64,000 nt of DNA from Pseudomonas caspiana (GTDB lineage Bacteria > Pseudomonadota > Gammaproteobacteria > Pseudomonadales > Pseudomonadaceae). Below the pieces are notes generated by a model. The model was not told the origin of the DNA and made no database searches. It saw nothing but the letters and a program-made list of their open reading frames with translations. A program made the position numbers and the translations under genes. Shown piece by piece: positions 1 to 8,492 of this stretch (position 1 is its first letter; the number at the start of each line of letters is the position of its first letter). Location of the stretch: NCBI RefSeq assembly GCF_002158995.1, contig NZ_LOHF01000021.1, positions 45,190-109,189 on the forward strand. The letters run 5' to 3'.

Positions 1-399
1 AACCACGTACAGGTTGTAGACCGAAATCCACACATAGAACACTCGCGCCAGCCAGACACTGTCGTCATGCAGGGCAAAGGTCGCGGCGAAAAACAGCAGG
101 TTGACGGCAAAGAACCCATAAACCCAGTCGATGAACTGGACACGTGGCACCGCAGAATTAAGCCAGCCAAAGAACGGAACCGCGATCAGCATGACCACGA
201 ATGTCGCGGTGAATAGCCACTGAAGATTTTCGACCCCGGCCTGAATACCCATGGCTTCACGAATGGGCCGCAGCATGAAATAGCCGCAAAACAAGCAGAA
301 GAACAGGGCGAAGCCTGCCAATGCCGGACGCAGTTCGTCCGGTTCGGCATTGATGGTGCGGGCAGCGCGTTGGCTCAGTGGGTGGTCAACAAAGGACAC
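1..399 (-). CDS. Membrane transporter, N-terminal part (cut by window edge)
   Basis: A reading frame runs off the left edge; the first 133 codons are visible. The GTG start at 399 has a GGGAG Shine-Dalgarno seven bases upstream. The protein opens with a short polar stretch, then hydrophobic segments typical of an MFS-like carrier, including FCGYFMLRPIREAMGI and later LQWLFTATFVVMLIAVPFF. This 'YxxLRPxRExMG...NLQWLF' pattern resembles the MFS/ATP-ADP-translocase-like transporters of gammaproteobacteria; that assignment is from memory and the substrate is unknown. It shares its direction with the aldo/keto reductase upstream, 24 bp away, so the two may be co-transcribed. Confidence 0.6.
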   Translation of the reverse strand, partial: MSFVDHPLSQRAARTINAEPDELRPALAGFALFFCLFCGYFMLRPIREAMGIQAGVENLQWLFTATFVVMLIAVPFFGWLNSAVPRVQFIDWVYGFFAVNLLFFAATFALHDDSVWLARVFYVWISVYNLYVV

Positions 400-423
400 G
401 GATACGCTCCCGGCTGTGAATGA

Positions 424-1350
424 TCAGGCGAACAGTTCGGCGATCCGCTCACGCAAGCTGGCGTCGGGCAACCGACCTTGGCCCGCCAGCAGGTTGTGGG
501 CAGCATAACGCGGGTTGTTGGTCGCCGGAATCACTGCGGTGATGGCGGGGTTGGCGAGCACGAACTTGAGCATCAGTTGTGCCCATGAACTGGCATCCAG
601 TTCAGCGGACGCCCAATCCGGCACTGGTTTACCTTTGACCTTGGTAAATAGTCGTCCGGCTTCGAACGTGCGGTTGGCCAACACTGCCACACCATTATCT
701 GCGCACCAGGGCAGCAGACGCTTTTCAGCGTTGCGGGCGCCGATGGAATAGTTGACCTGTACGAAGTCGACTTTCTCTTTTTGCAGTACGGCCAGCAGTT
801 CGTCGTGGGCGGACTCGACGTAATGCGTCACGCCGATGTAGCGAATCCGGCCCTGTTGCTTAAGCTCGCGCAACGTCTGCAATTGCGTGGCGGTGTCCTG
901 CAGGTTGTGCACCTGAATCAGGTCGATGCGCTCGGTTTGCAGTTGCTTGAACGCTTGTTCTATTTGGCGAAGACCCGCCTCACGTCCGGTTGATGAAACC
1001 TTGGTGGCGATAAAGGCCTGACGGTGGGCGTTGGCGCGGGTCAGCAATTCACCGGTTACGGCTTGAGAATCGCCGTAGCTAGGCGCGGTGTCGATCAACT
1101 TGGCGCCGCCACTCAGTAGCGTCTTGAGTACTTCCAGCGCCGGAGTCATCTCCTCTGAAGTCACCGCAAAATTGAAGGTTCGGGCAGTGCCCAGGCCAAT
1201 CACCGGCAAGTCCTCGCCTGATGCGGGAATCTTGCGGGTCAGCAGCGATGTTGCGGCAAACGCCGGGAGCAGGGGAGACAGGGCTGCCATGGCGGCCAGC
1301 GCTGAGCTTGCCTGAATGAAGTAGCGACGACTGAGCGAGTGGGCGGGCAT
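424..1350 (-). CDS. Aldo/keto reductase with Tat signal peptide
   Basis: A 308-residue aldo/keto reductase. The N-terminus carries a twin-arginine motif (SRRYFIQ, residues 7-13), a hydrophobic stretch and an Ala-rich cleavage region near residue 33, so export by Tat is predicted. The catalytic tetrad is recognisable as Asp87 and Tyr92 (LIDTAPSYGDSQ), Lys117 (IATKVSS) and His148 (IQVHN). Family members reduce carbonyls with NADPH and normally work in the cytoplasm, so an exported copy is odd: it would have to bind its cofactor before transport or have lost reductase activity. It lies between a membrane protein gene and a 332-bp gap. The substrate is unknown. Confidence 0.85.
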   Translation of the reverse strand: MPAHSLSRRYFIQASSALAAMAALSPLLPAFAATSLLTRKIPASGEDLPVIGLGTARTFNFAVTSEEMTPALEVLKTLLSGGAKLIDTAPSYGDSQAVTGELLTRANAHRQAFIATKVSSTGREAGLRQIEQAFKQLQTERIDLIQVHNLQDTATQLQTLRELKQQGRIRYIGVTHYVESAHDELLAVLQKEKVDFVQVNYSIGARNAEKRLLPWCADNGVAVLANRTFEAGRLFTKVKGKPVPDWASAELDASSWAQLMLKFVLANPAITAVIPATNNPRYAAHNLLAGQGRLPDASLRERIAELFA

Positions 1351-1682
1351 ACGAAGACTCCTTTCATTCTTGAAGGTGTAACAGAGGTGTCATGGATAGA
1401 AACACATCCAGACCCGGTAAGGCGGGCGCCTGTCGGTGAGAGGGGCGGGGATGTTTTACAAATCGTTACTCTGACTTGATGGGGGTTGCTGACAGGCAGC
1501 GAGGTTTACAGCGCCAGTGAGGTGTTCGTCCCACCCCGGTCAACGTGGCTGATGGCCGACCGATTCGCTCGGGTCAGCGAGCGGCTGAATGCGCTGTATC
1601 AGCAGCACATTAGCCAGCCTGTATAGGCCTTGGTGTGGAATGCTGTTTCATGTGGGAGCGGTGCTTGCACACCCCCAAAACG
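1351..1682. other. 332-bp intergenic stretch
   Basis: No intact gene is visible. The stretch holds a possible decayed reading frame on the plus strand (1480-1626, listed separately) and, near 1650-1675, one arm of a REP-like sequence (GTGGGAGCGGTGCTTGCAC). The promoter of the leftward aldo/keto reductase should lie near 1360-1450, but no clear -35/-10 pair is obvious. Confidence 0.5.
1480..1626 (+). pseudogene. Possible gene remnant (C-terminal fragment)
   Basis: An open frame of 48 codons follows an in-frame TGA at 1477 and ends in TAG at 1624. It has no credible start codon or ribosome binding site. The translation, which includes EVFVPPRSTW and ARVSERLNALYQQ, reads like real protein and vaguely resembles the C-terminal tail of LysR-type regulators. 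It may be what remains of a regulator of the neighbouring genes. The assignment is weak, and a chance open frame in GC-rich DNA is the main alternative. Confidence 0.22.
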
Positions 1683-2504
1683 CTACTTACCCACTGGCTT
1701 CACAAACCGCAACGTAAACCGGTCCGACTCGCCAATCTCCGCATATTTCGCCCGGTCTTGTTCCCCCAGTTTGTAAGACGGCGGCAGGGTCCAGACGCCT
1801 GCTGAATAGTCCTTGGTGTCCTTCGGATTGGCGTTGACTTCGCTTTGCGCGTCCAGCTTGAAACCCGCATCCGTGGCCAGTTTCACTACGTAATCGGTGG
1901 GCAGGTAGCCGCTGTCCTTGATGCTGCTGACATCAGCGCCGTCTTTGGCGCGGTGATCCACTACGCCCAGCACGCCGCCGGGTTTGAGCACCTTGAAGAA
2001 AGCCGCGAACATCTGTGGCGCGTCATCAGCCAGGACCCAGTTGTGTACGTTGCGAAAGGTCAGTACCCGGTCGGCTGTGCCGGGTTTACCAAATGCCGGT
2101 GCCTGGGAATCGAACTCGATGGTTTCGGCTTTGCCATAGCGCGCAGGGTCCGCCTTGAACTTTTGCTTCAAGCCATCAGCGGCTTTCTTGTAATAGTCGC
2201 CGGAGGAAGGTGCCTGAAGGGCGGCGATGTAATGCCCATGCTCCTTGAGCAACGGAGCAAGAATCTCGCTGTACCAGCCACCCCCAGGCGTGATTTCGAT
2301 TACCGTCTGCTGAGCCTGCAGACCGAAGAGCTTCAACGTCTCTTGTGGATGACGATAGCTGTCGCGAGCGCTGTTTTCTTTGGCTCGCCATGAGCCTTCG
2401 AGCACCTTTGCGTATTGCGCGTCAGTGATATCCGTCGTCGCAGCCTGGCTGAGTGCCGGTGCAAGAAGCGAGGCGAGGGTCAACGCCAGAAGGGTGCGGG
2501 TCAT
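1683..2504 (-). CDS. Exported class I SAM-dependent methyltransferase-like protein
   Basis: A 273-residue protein with a Sec-type signal peptide (MTRTLLALTLASLLAPALSQAA, cleavage about residue 22). The mature part has a Rossmann methyltransferase layout: a motif-I-like glycine loop (VIEITPGGGWYSEILAP, about residues 67-83), then DRVLTFRNVHNW and LKPGGVLGVVDH, which match motifs III-V of class I methyltransferases. Exported homologues of this type are widespread but uncharacterised, to my knowledge. SAM is not expected in the periplasm, so methyl transfer there is doubtful. A REP element and the end of an ABC operon lie upstream, so it probably has its own promoter. Confidence 0.82.
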   Translation of the reverse strand: MTRTLLALTLASLLAPALSQAATTDITDAQYAKVLEGSWRAKENSARDSYRHPQETLKLFGLQAQQTVIEITPGGGWYSEILAPLLKEHGHYIAALQAPSSGDYYKKAADGLKQKFKADPARYGKAETIEFDSQAPAFGKPGTADRVLTFRNVHNWVLADDAPQMFAAFFKVLKPGGVLGVVDHRAKDGADVSSIKDSGYLPTDYVVKLATDAGFKLDAQSEVNANPKDTKDYSAGVWTLPPSYKLGEQDRAKYAEIGESDRFTLRFVKPVGK

Positions 2505-2542
2505 GATTGTCCTTGTCGGGTAGGTGCAGCAAACAGAAGACC

Positions 2543-2615
2543 TGTAGGAGCTGCCGAAGGCTGCGATGGCGGTGTGTCAGGATGCATGCTTTCGCAGCCT
2601 GCGGCAGCTCCTACG
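2543..2615. repeat. REP/REPIN element, GGAGCTGCCGAAGG type
   Basis: Inverted arms TGTAGGAGCTGCCGAAGGCTG and CAGCCTGCGGCAGCTCCTAC flank a short loop. The same type recurs at 15870-15943. It sits between the methyltransferase gene and the 3' end of the leftward ABC operon. Confidence 0.85.
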
Positions 2616-2632
2616 AGGAATGGGTTTTCAAG

Positions 2633-4273
2633 TCAGTATTGCGCTGCTACTTCCAGCCTGCGCCCCGGTATCGCATCAATCAGCTCACGGGTATACGCCG
2701 CCTCCGGCTGATCGAAGATGTCGCTGGCAGCGCCTTGTTCGACGGTCTTGCCCTGGCGCAGCACCAACACCTGATGAGCCACGCTGGCAACCACGGCCAG
2801 ATCATGGGAAACCAGCACGTAGGCAATGCCCAGTTCGCTTTGCAGCTCCACCAACAGGTCAAGGATCTGCGCCTGTACCGAGACGTCGAGGGCGGAGACC
2901 GGCTCATCGAGCAGCAGCAAGTCCGGTTGCAACGCCAGTGCCCGTGCGATAGCGACACGTTGGCGCTGGCCCCCGGAAAGCTCTCGTGGCAAACGATCAA
3001 GATAAGCCACCGGCAAATGCACCCGCTCGATCAGCTTGCGCGCCGCCTGTTCCAGATCCCGGCCTTTGAGCAGCCCGAACGACACCAACGGTTCGATGAT
3101 GCTTTCGAACAAGGTGAAACGCGGATCGAGTGCAGCGAAGGGGTTTTGCTGAACCAGTTGCATGCGTCGGCGCAGCGGGCGGAACTCACCCCAGCCAAGG
3201 TGGGTAATGTCCTGATCTTCGAACAATACGCGGCCCTGAGTCGGTTTTTCCAGGCCCAAGGCAATGCGCAACGCAGTACTTTTGCCCGAGCCGGACTCGC
3301 CGACAATGGCCAGCGTCTGCCCCGGATAAACCTTGAAGTTGACGTCTTCAAGGGCCTGAAACTCCGCGCTTTCGCCTTTCACATAAGGCAGCCGGAACGA
3401 CTTCCCGACATTCTCCAGCGTGAGAATCGGCGCTGTACTATTCACCAACGTGCGCGGCGCGGCGGGCGTCTTGCGCTGGCCGAAGGCGGGCGCTGCGGCG
3501 ATCAATGCCTGGGTGTAGGAATGGCTGGGGTTGATGAGGATCTGTTGCGGCGGACCTTGCTCGACCAGCTCACCGCTTTTCATCACCAGCACCCGGTCCG
3601 CGCGATCTGCGGCCACGCCCAGATCGTGAGTGATGATCAGCAGCGAAATGCCTCGCTCGGCCACCAGCCGTTGCAGGTGGTCAAGAATCTTGCGTTGTAC
3701 GGTCACGTCCAGCGCGCTGGTGGGTTCGTCGGCGATGATCAGCCGCGGGTTGCCCGCAAGGGCAATGGCAATCAGCACCCGTTGACGCATGCCGCCAGAC
3801 AGTTCGTGAGGGTACTGCCGGGCGCGCAGCAGTGGATTGTCCAGACCGACCTGTTGCAGCAACTCCAGCACATCGGCGTCCACCGCGGGATAACGACGGC
3901 CATGAGCCTGAATCAACGCCTCGCCGATTTGCTTGCCAATGCGCAGGGTCGGATTCAAACCGACCATGGGGTCCTGAGGCACCAGGCCAATGGTGCTGCC
4001 GCGAAGCTGGCGTTTCTGTCGTTCAGAGGCGTGGGTCAGGTCCGTTCCGTCGACCCACAGTTCGCCGCCAGTCACCACTGCATTGTCTGGCAGCAGACCA
4101 AGAATGGCATTGGCCATGGTCGATTTACCGGAGCCGGACTCCCCGACAATGGCCAGGGTTTCGCCCTTGGCGACCTGAAAGGAAACGCCGCGCACAGCCT
4201 GATTGACCTGCCCGCCAAAACGGTAAGCAACAGCCAGTTGGCGCACGTCGATCAATGCATCGGTGATGCTCAT
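2633..4273 (-). CDS. Peptide/nickel-type ABC transporter, double ATPase
   Basis: A 546-residue fusion of two ABC ATPase domains (DppD-DppF order, as in YejF or GsiA). Domain 1 has Walker A GESGSGKST at 44-52, signature LSGGMRQRV near 158-166, Walker B and D-loop IIADEPTSALDV near 179-190, and a switch His near 216. Domain 2 repeats these at 325-333, 432-440, 452-463 and His490. The oligopeptide-type C-terminal segments after each domain (HSYTQALIAAAP and AAYTRELIDAIPG) are present. All key residues look intact. It is the last gene of a four-gene leftward operon and overlaps the upstream permease gene by four bases. It would power import of the solute bound by the lipoprotein at 6139-7770. Confidence 0.93.
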   Translation of the reverse strand: MSITDALIDVRQLAVAYRFGGQVNQAVRGVSFQVAKGETLAIVGESGSGKSTMANAILGLLPDNAVVTGGELWVDGTDLTHASERQKRQLRGSTIGLVPQDPMVGLNPTLRIGKQIGEALIQAHGRRYPAVDADVLELLQQVGLDNPLLRARQYPHELSGGMRQRVLIAIALAGNPRLIIADEPTSALDVTVQRKILDHLQRLVAERGISLLIITHDLGVAADRADRVLVMKSGELVEQGPPQQILINPSHSYTQALIAAAPAFGQRKTPAAPRTLVNSTAPILTLENVGKSFRLPYVKGESAEFQALEDVNFKVYPGQTLAIVGESGSGKSTALRIALGLEKPTQGRVLFEDQDITHLGWGEFRPLRRRMQLVQQNPFAALDPRFTLFESIIEPLVSFGLLKGRDLEQAARKLIERVHLPVAYLDRLPRELSGGQRQRVAIARALALQPDLLLLDEPVSALDVSVQAQILDLLVELQSELGIAYVLVSHDLAVVASVAHQVLVLRQGKTVEQGAASDIFDQPEAAYTRELIDAIPGRRLEVAAQY

Positions 4274-5187
4274 CGTTGCGTCTCCTCAAGGGTGCGGGCG
4301 ATGTGGTTGAAGCTGAACACCACGGCGACCACGAACAGACCTGGCAACAACGACACCCACGGCGCGGTCATCAGGAAGTGACGACCGTTGGCGATCAGCG
4401 TGCCCCATTCGGCAGCCGGAGGCTCGGCGCCGAAACCGAGAAAGCTCAGGCCCGCTGTGGCGAGAATCGCCGCGCCGAAATCCAGCGTGGCCAGCACGGC
4501 GACCGGGCCCCAGGCATTGGGTAGGATGTGTCGCAACAGGGTCCGGGTCCAGCTGGCACCGCCCAGGCGTGCGGCCTCGACATAGGGCAGGGTCTTGATC
4601 CGCAGCACTTCGGCGCGGGTGGTTCGGGCAAAGCCGGGAATGATCCCGACGCCTACCGCGATGGCTACCGGAATGGTGCCGAAGCCGATCGCGGTAACGA
4701 TAGCCAGTGCGAGCAGCAGACCGGGCAGGGCCAACAGTACATCGATGAAACGCATGATTACGGCGTCGATACGTCCGCCAGCGAAACCGGAGACGATGCC
4801 CAGGCTCAAGCCGCCTGCCAGCGCGATACCGACCGCGAGCAATGCTGCCTGTACCGAGAGTCTGGAACCGTAGACCACGCGGGTATAGAGGTCTCGGCCA
4901 AGTTCGTCGGTGCCGAACCAGTGCACGCCATTGGGCGGTGTGAGTTTGTCGATGGGGGAGGTGGCGTAAGGCGCAAAGTGGGTGAGCAGGCTGGGCGCCA
5001 CGGCGGACAACAATGCAAAGGCGATGATCGCCACCGCCAGCACGAAACCCGGTCGGCGCAACAGCGGTTGAGTGGCCTCCAGTGCCCGGCTGAAACGACT
5101 GCGGCGGCGCCACAGGGCAGGCGGTGCAGCATCCGTCTTGGTGAAGCTGCGGGCCAGACGTTCAAGGCGATTATCGAAAATAGTCAT
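4270..5187 (-). CDS. Peptide-type ABC transporter permease (DppC-like)
   Basis: A 305-residue inner-membrane permease of the DppC/OppC type. There is a long cytoplasmic N-terminus, a first membrane span (FVLAVAIIAFALLSAVAP), the characteristic HWFGTDELGRDLYTRVVYG motif near residues 89-107, and the EAA cytoplasmic loop (YVEAARLGGASWTRTLLRHILPN), followed by the final spans with GLSFLGFGAEPP. The length is normal. The gene starts four bases after the DppB-like gene ends and its stop overlaps the ATPase start (ATGA). Its paralogue is the permease at 16980-17876. Confidence 0.92.
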   Translation of the reverse strand: MTIFDNRLERLARSFTKTDAAPPALWRRRSRFSRALEATQPLLRRPGFVLAVAIIAFALLSAVAPSLLTHFAPYATSPIDKLTPPNGVHWFGTDELGRDLYTRVVYGSRLSVQAALLAVGIALAGGLSLGIVSGFAGGRIDAVIMRFIDVLLALPGLLLALAIVTAIGFGTIPVAIAVGVGIIPGFARTTRAEVLRIKTLPYVEAARLGGASWTRTLLRHILPNAWGPVAVLATLDFGAAILATAGLSFLGFGAEPPAAEWGTLIANGRHFLMTAPWVSLLPGLFVVAVVFSFNHIARTLEETQR

Positions 5188-5191
5188 GGCG

Positions 5192-6142
5192 TCAGGAGAC
5201 CTTTGGTGTGTGGGCGATACGCGGGTCGAGCGCGGGGTAGAGCAGATCGACGATCAGGTTGATCAGCACAAAGGCTGCTGCGGACACCGCGACGATTGCC
5301 AGTACCACGGGGATGTCCTGGCGCAGCACGGCTTCTTGCGCCAGTCGACCGACGCCGGAGCGGGCGAAAATGGTTTCCACCAGCACGGCCCCGGACACCG
5401 TGTTACCCACTTGCAGCCCGATCAGGGTCAGCAACGGTAGAGCGGCGTTCTTGAATGCGTGTCGGGCCTGAACCTGAGCGCGGCTCAGACCTTTGGCGTA
5501 AGCGGTAATGATGTAGGGTTCTTTCCAGACACCCTGAAAACCGCGCTGCAGCACTTGGGCGTAGACCGCAGCACTGGGAATCGCCAGAGTGACGGCGGGC
5601 AGGATCAGGCTGGAAAAGCCCTGATTGCCCGTGGCCGGGAACCAGCCCAGGGTGAAGGCGAACAACTGAATCAGCAGCAGGCCCATCCAGAACACCGGCA
5701 CTGAAAAGCCCAGTGACGGCAGTCGCGCCAGGGCGACCTTCAGCGGTTGCCAGCGCACATAGGCGGCGAGATACGCCAGACCGATGCCGCCAATCAGCGA
5801 AAACACGATGGCCAGGCCGGCCAGCGCCAATGTTTGCGGCAGACGCTCGACGAGCAATTCTGACACCGGCCGATTGAGGGTCAGCGAGCTGCCGAAATCA
5901 CCCTGCACAGCCCCCCACAACAGGTGGAAGTACTGCTGGAAAATCCCGCCATCCAGACCGTAGTAGGCCTGAGCCTTCGCGATCTCCTCGGGCGACAGAG
6001 CGTCGATTTCGACGCCTGACGCACTGAGCATGATCGACAGCGTGTCACCCGGCAGTAAATACAGGATGAAATACGTCACGCTATACGCGCCCCATAACAC
6101 CAGCAGCGCCTGGGCAATCCGGCCGATCACGTAGCGGCTCAT
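5192..6142 (-). CDS. Peptide-type ABC transporter permease (DppB-like)
   Basis: A 316-residue DppB/OppB-type permease. The first span (IAQALLVLWGAYSVTYFILYLLPGD) is followed by a periplasmic loop with the DFGSSLTLNRPVSELL motif, several membrane segments, the EAA loop (YIITAYAKGLSRAQVQARHAFKNAALPLLT) and a C-terminal LVDLLYPALDPRI typical of the family. It overlaps the binding-protein gene by four bases. It is strikingly similar along its length to the DppB-like protein at 15976-16983, with shared stretches such as IGQALLVLW, FPATGNQGFS and GVGRLAQ, which suggests that the two operons share an origin. Confidence 0.92.
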   Translation of the reverse strand: MSRYVIGRIAQALLVLWGAYSVTYFILYLLPGDTLSIMLSASGVEIDALSPEEIAKAQAYYGLDGGIFQQYFHLLWGAVQGDFGSSLTLNRPVSELLVERLPQTLALAGLAIVFSLIGGIGLAYLAAYVRWQPLKVALARLPSLGFSVPVFWMGLLLIQLFAFTLGWFPATGNQGFSSLILPAVTLAIPSAAVYAQVLQRGFQGVWKEPYIITAYAKGLSRAQVQARHAFKNAALPLLTLIGLQVGNTVSGAVLVETIFARSGVGRLAQEAVLRQDIPVVLAIVAVSAAAFVLINLIVDLLYPALDPRIAHTPKVS

Positions 6143-7770
6143 GGCGCTGCGATCTCGATGTCGTTGAGCAGCGCGAAGCCTTCGGCAGTCCAGTAAAAGT
6201 TATGGACCTTCTTGGCGGTCGCGGCCTGCCAGACGCGCTCGTAGATCGGGAACGCCGAGCCTTCTTCGATCAGCAGATCCTGCAAATCGCCGTAGGCCTT
6301 GGCGCGTTGTTCGGCTTTGGTTGCCGTCAGGCCCGCGTCGAATAGTTCCAGTGCCTTGGGCAGGGTTTCCGGTGCGTAAAGGTTGGTGGCCAGGGTCGAG
6401 CTGTTGGCGCTCCGCGGATCAATGATGGTTTGCAGAATGATCGGATCGGCGCGGGTCATGTAGGTGGAGGTCAGGTCATAGTTGCCCGAGGCGTTGGCGG
6501 CGGCCCATTCAGCGGTGGTCAGCACATTGAGCTTGAGCTCGATGCCGATTTTGCGCAGTTGGTCCTGGATCAGCACATCCCCCGCACCTTCTGCCGGGGA
6601 CAGGTTGTAGACCAGCTTGAGGCGTTTGCCGTCCTTGCTGCGATAGCCATCCGGACCTTTTTGCCAGCCTGCATCATCCAGCAGCTTTTCCGCGCCTTGC
6701 GGGTCGTAGGCCAGTTGATCGGACTTGTTCTTGTAATACGGCGTGGTGACGTCGTAGATGCTGGTCACCACCGGAAACTGTGGGTTGTACACAGTGGCCG
6801 CGTAGGTCTTGCGGTCGATGCCTTTTTGCAGCGCAAGGCGCACATTGCGATCCGCGAGGATGCGTGTACCACGGGTGTTGGGGTAGAAGTTCAGCGCCGG
6901 GCCTGGCAGCGAACGACTCTGGATGGTTGCGCCCTTGGATTTGAACAGGTTCAAGTCGACTTCGGAAAAAGGCGCGCGGGGCCAGAGAATGTCCACTTGG
7001 CCCTGTACGAACTGGCCGTTGCGCACACTCTCTTCGGGTACGTAGCTGACCTCAACGGTATTGAGGTGCGCTTCGCCTTTGTTCTTCGCGTTGGCGGACG
7101 GCCATGCATAGCCTTTGCGCTTGACCAGCTTCAAGCCGCTTTCCGGGGTATAGCGCTCCAGCACGAACGGCCCGGTGCCAATAATCGCGCCCAATGAACG
7201 CTCCTTCACGCTGAGCTTGTAGGATTCCGGGGCGAGAATCGAAAGGTTGGTGGTAGAGGTGGCCTGCAGGAAGCCTGCATTGGGTGTGGACAGCACCAGC
7301 TTCACGGTGAAGTCATCGACGACTTCGGCGTGATCGTAGCCCTTCAGGTAGGTTGCGCCGAATGTGGCGGGCAGTTGAGCGGCGAAGGCCTTGTTGGAGT
7401 CATAGGCGGCTTTTACTGCCTGGGCATCGAAGCGCGTGCCGTTGCTGAAGGTCACGTCTTTGCGCAGATGAAAGGTGTATTCCAGCGCGTTGTCGCTGAC
7501 TTCCCAGCTTTCGGCCAGCCAGGGAATGATCTTGCCGTTCTGCGGGTCCTGATCGGTCAGCGACTCGGCGACGTTGCGCAGTACCACTCGGTGCTCCAGC
7601 CAGTAAACCTGAAAGGGGTCGAGGCTGACCAACGTGGTGTTATCGCGGAAAAAAGCGATCTTCAAGGTCTTGTTGGCTTCCAGGTCCTGAGCGGACGGTG
7701 AGCAGCCCAGCAGGGTAGCGGCCGTTGCACAGGCGGCCAGCAGGCGAAGCAAGTGGAAGCGTTTACTCAT
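6139..7770 (-). CDS. Peptide-type ABC transporter solute-binding lipoprotein
   Basis: A 543-residue family 5 extracellular solute-binding protein. A lipoprotein signal is clear, with lipobox TLLGCS and the acylated Cys near residue 23. The family pattern follows: EHRVVLRNVAESLTDQDPQNG, then LAESWEVSDNALEYTFHLRKDVTFSNG, and later VRLALQKGIDRKTYAATVY. This class binds peptides, but also nickel, opines, glutathione and other small solutes, so the ligand is open. It is the first gene of the leftward operon. The promoter should lie in the 722-bp divergent region 7771-8492. Its closest relative in the window is the lipoprotein at 14242-15849. Confidence 0.92.
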   Translation of the reverse strand: MSKRFHLLRLLAACATAATLLGCSPSAQDLEANKTLKIAFFRDNTTLVSLDPFQVYWLEHRVVLRNVAESLTDQDPQNGKIIPWLAESWEVSDNALEYTFHLRKDVTFSNGTRFDAQAVKAAYDSNKAFAAQLPATFGATYLKGYDHAEVVDDFTVKLVLSTPNAGFLQATSTTNLSILAPESYKLSVKERSLGAIIGTGPFVLERYTPESGLKLVKRKGYAWPSANAKNKGEAHLNTVEVSYVPEESVRNGQFVQGQVDILWPRAPFSEVDLNLFKSKGATIQSRSLPGPALNFYPNTRGTRILADRNVRLALQKGIDRKTYAATVYNPQFPVVTSIYDVTTPYYKNKSDQLAYDPQGAEKLLDDAGWQKGPDGYRSKDGKRLKLVYNLSPAEGAGDVLIQDQLRKIGIELKLNVLTTAEWAAANASGNYDLTSTYMTRADPIILQTIIDPRSANSSTLATNLYAPETLPKALELFDAGLTATKAEQRAKAYGDLQDLLIEEGSAFPIYERVWQAATAKKVHNFYWTAEGFALLNDIEIAAP

Positions 7771-7904
7771 CGCGCAATCCTCGACCCGTGACCCATGAGG
7801 CTGTGTATCGCTACGCCTGTGGCGTGATTGGGTGTTGCCGAGGAATGTCTCAGGGGCATGGATGAATCCTTTACACAGCGGGAAGTGGGTGCACGGGAGG
7901 CTGA

Positions 7905-7920
7905 CTGATCACACAATCAG
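7905..7920. promoter_or_regulatory. Inverted repeat CTGAT-N6-ATCAG
   Basis: A perfect 5-6-5 inverted repeat (CTGATCACACAATCAG) 135 bp upstream of the leftward binding-lipoprotein start. Its position is compatible with an operator of the leftward operon. There is no independent evidence of a bound protein. Confidence 0.3.
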
Positions 7921-8156
7921 GCTGATTTTCTAAGACCGTATTCTTATGATTAGCCGCTGTAAAAGGCTTTTTGGTTCTAAGCTAATATGTATTTTATTGA
8001 TCGGTTTTGATTTTTATTATGCCTGATATTTATTTAGTGGCTCGCGCCTGATGAGCCATGGTTCATGCGCCTCCAGCGGTGGCAACTGCGCCACTCGCCT
8101 ATAAGGGCTCTATCACCTGGATATGCCTTTAGGGAATGATCTGAACGATAAAAAAT

Positions 8157-8177
8157 AACCTGATTAAATATTAGGTT
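8157..8177. promoter_or_regulatory. Inverted repeat AACCTGAT-N5-ATTAGGTT
   Basis: An 8-5-8 inverted repeat with one mismatch per arm pair, inside the most AT-rich part of the divergent region. It lies about 315 bp upstream of the aldolase start. It is a candidate regulator site; chance is possible at this AT content. Confidence 0.3.
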
Positions 8178-8306
8178 AGATCGATAAGGAATTTCACAAG
8201 CTCATTTCCATGCTTTAGGTTCTTAAGCGTCAGCCGCACAAGCGGCAACAGCACGACGACTCGACCCGACCCCTCGCACGGTGGAGGAGAGCAACAACCC
8301 GCCACT

Positions 8307-8336
8307 ATGCGAGGGATCTCGACCATGACCAGCTAG
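8307..8336 (+). CDS. Possible nine-residue leader peptide
   Basis: A short ORF encodes MRGISTMTS and is followed by TAG. A strong purine-rich ribosome binding sequence (GGAGGAG at 8283-8289) lies 17 bases upstream, rather far for optimal initiation. It sits about 155 bp before the class II aldolase gene, which itself has no clear Shine-Dalgarno. A translated leader controlling the operon is possible. I know of no described leader with this sequence. Confidence 0.2.
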   Translation: MRGISTMTS

Positions 8337-8492
8337 TTTTCCTGCCCGTTTCGGACCCACCGGCTATCAGCGCTGCGTGCTCCGACCTCCTTGAATTGCC
8401 AACCTGTCGTCGCGCCATTGATATCCGCGCAGTGACGGCGTTCGCCTGAAGAAAAAAGCTCGGCAACACGAGCACTGGTTGAGTAGAACCGA

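Larger units (their letters stand above)
7771..8492. promoter_or_regulatory. Divergent control region between two uptake operons
   Basis: 722 bp without a convincing gene, unusually AT-rich in the middle (about 7920-8030 and 8140-8215). It separates the start of the leftward ABC operon from that of the rightward aldolase/TonB/monooxygenase operon. It contains two inverted repeats (7905-7920 and 8157-8177) and a nine-codon ORF (8307-8336), all listed separately. No sigma-54 -24/-12 element was seen. It probably holds both promoters and the operator(s) of an unlinked regulator. Confidence 0.6.

Noticed and set aside
2507..4381. Long plus-strand frame of 624 codons opposite the double ATPase
   Set aside because: It is the antisense shadow of a strongly conserved ATPase gene, has no protein-like motifs and begins across a REP element.
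7771..8492. Sigma-54 promoter in the divergent region
   Set aside because: No TGGCAC-N5-TTGCA-like -24/-12 pair was found on either strand.
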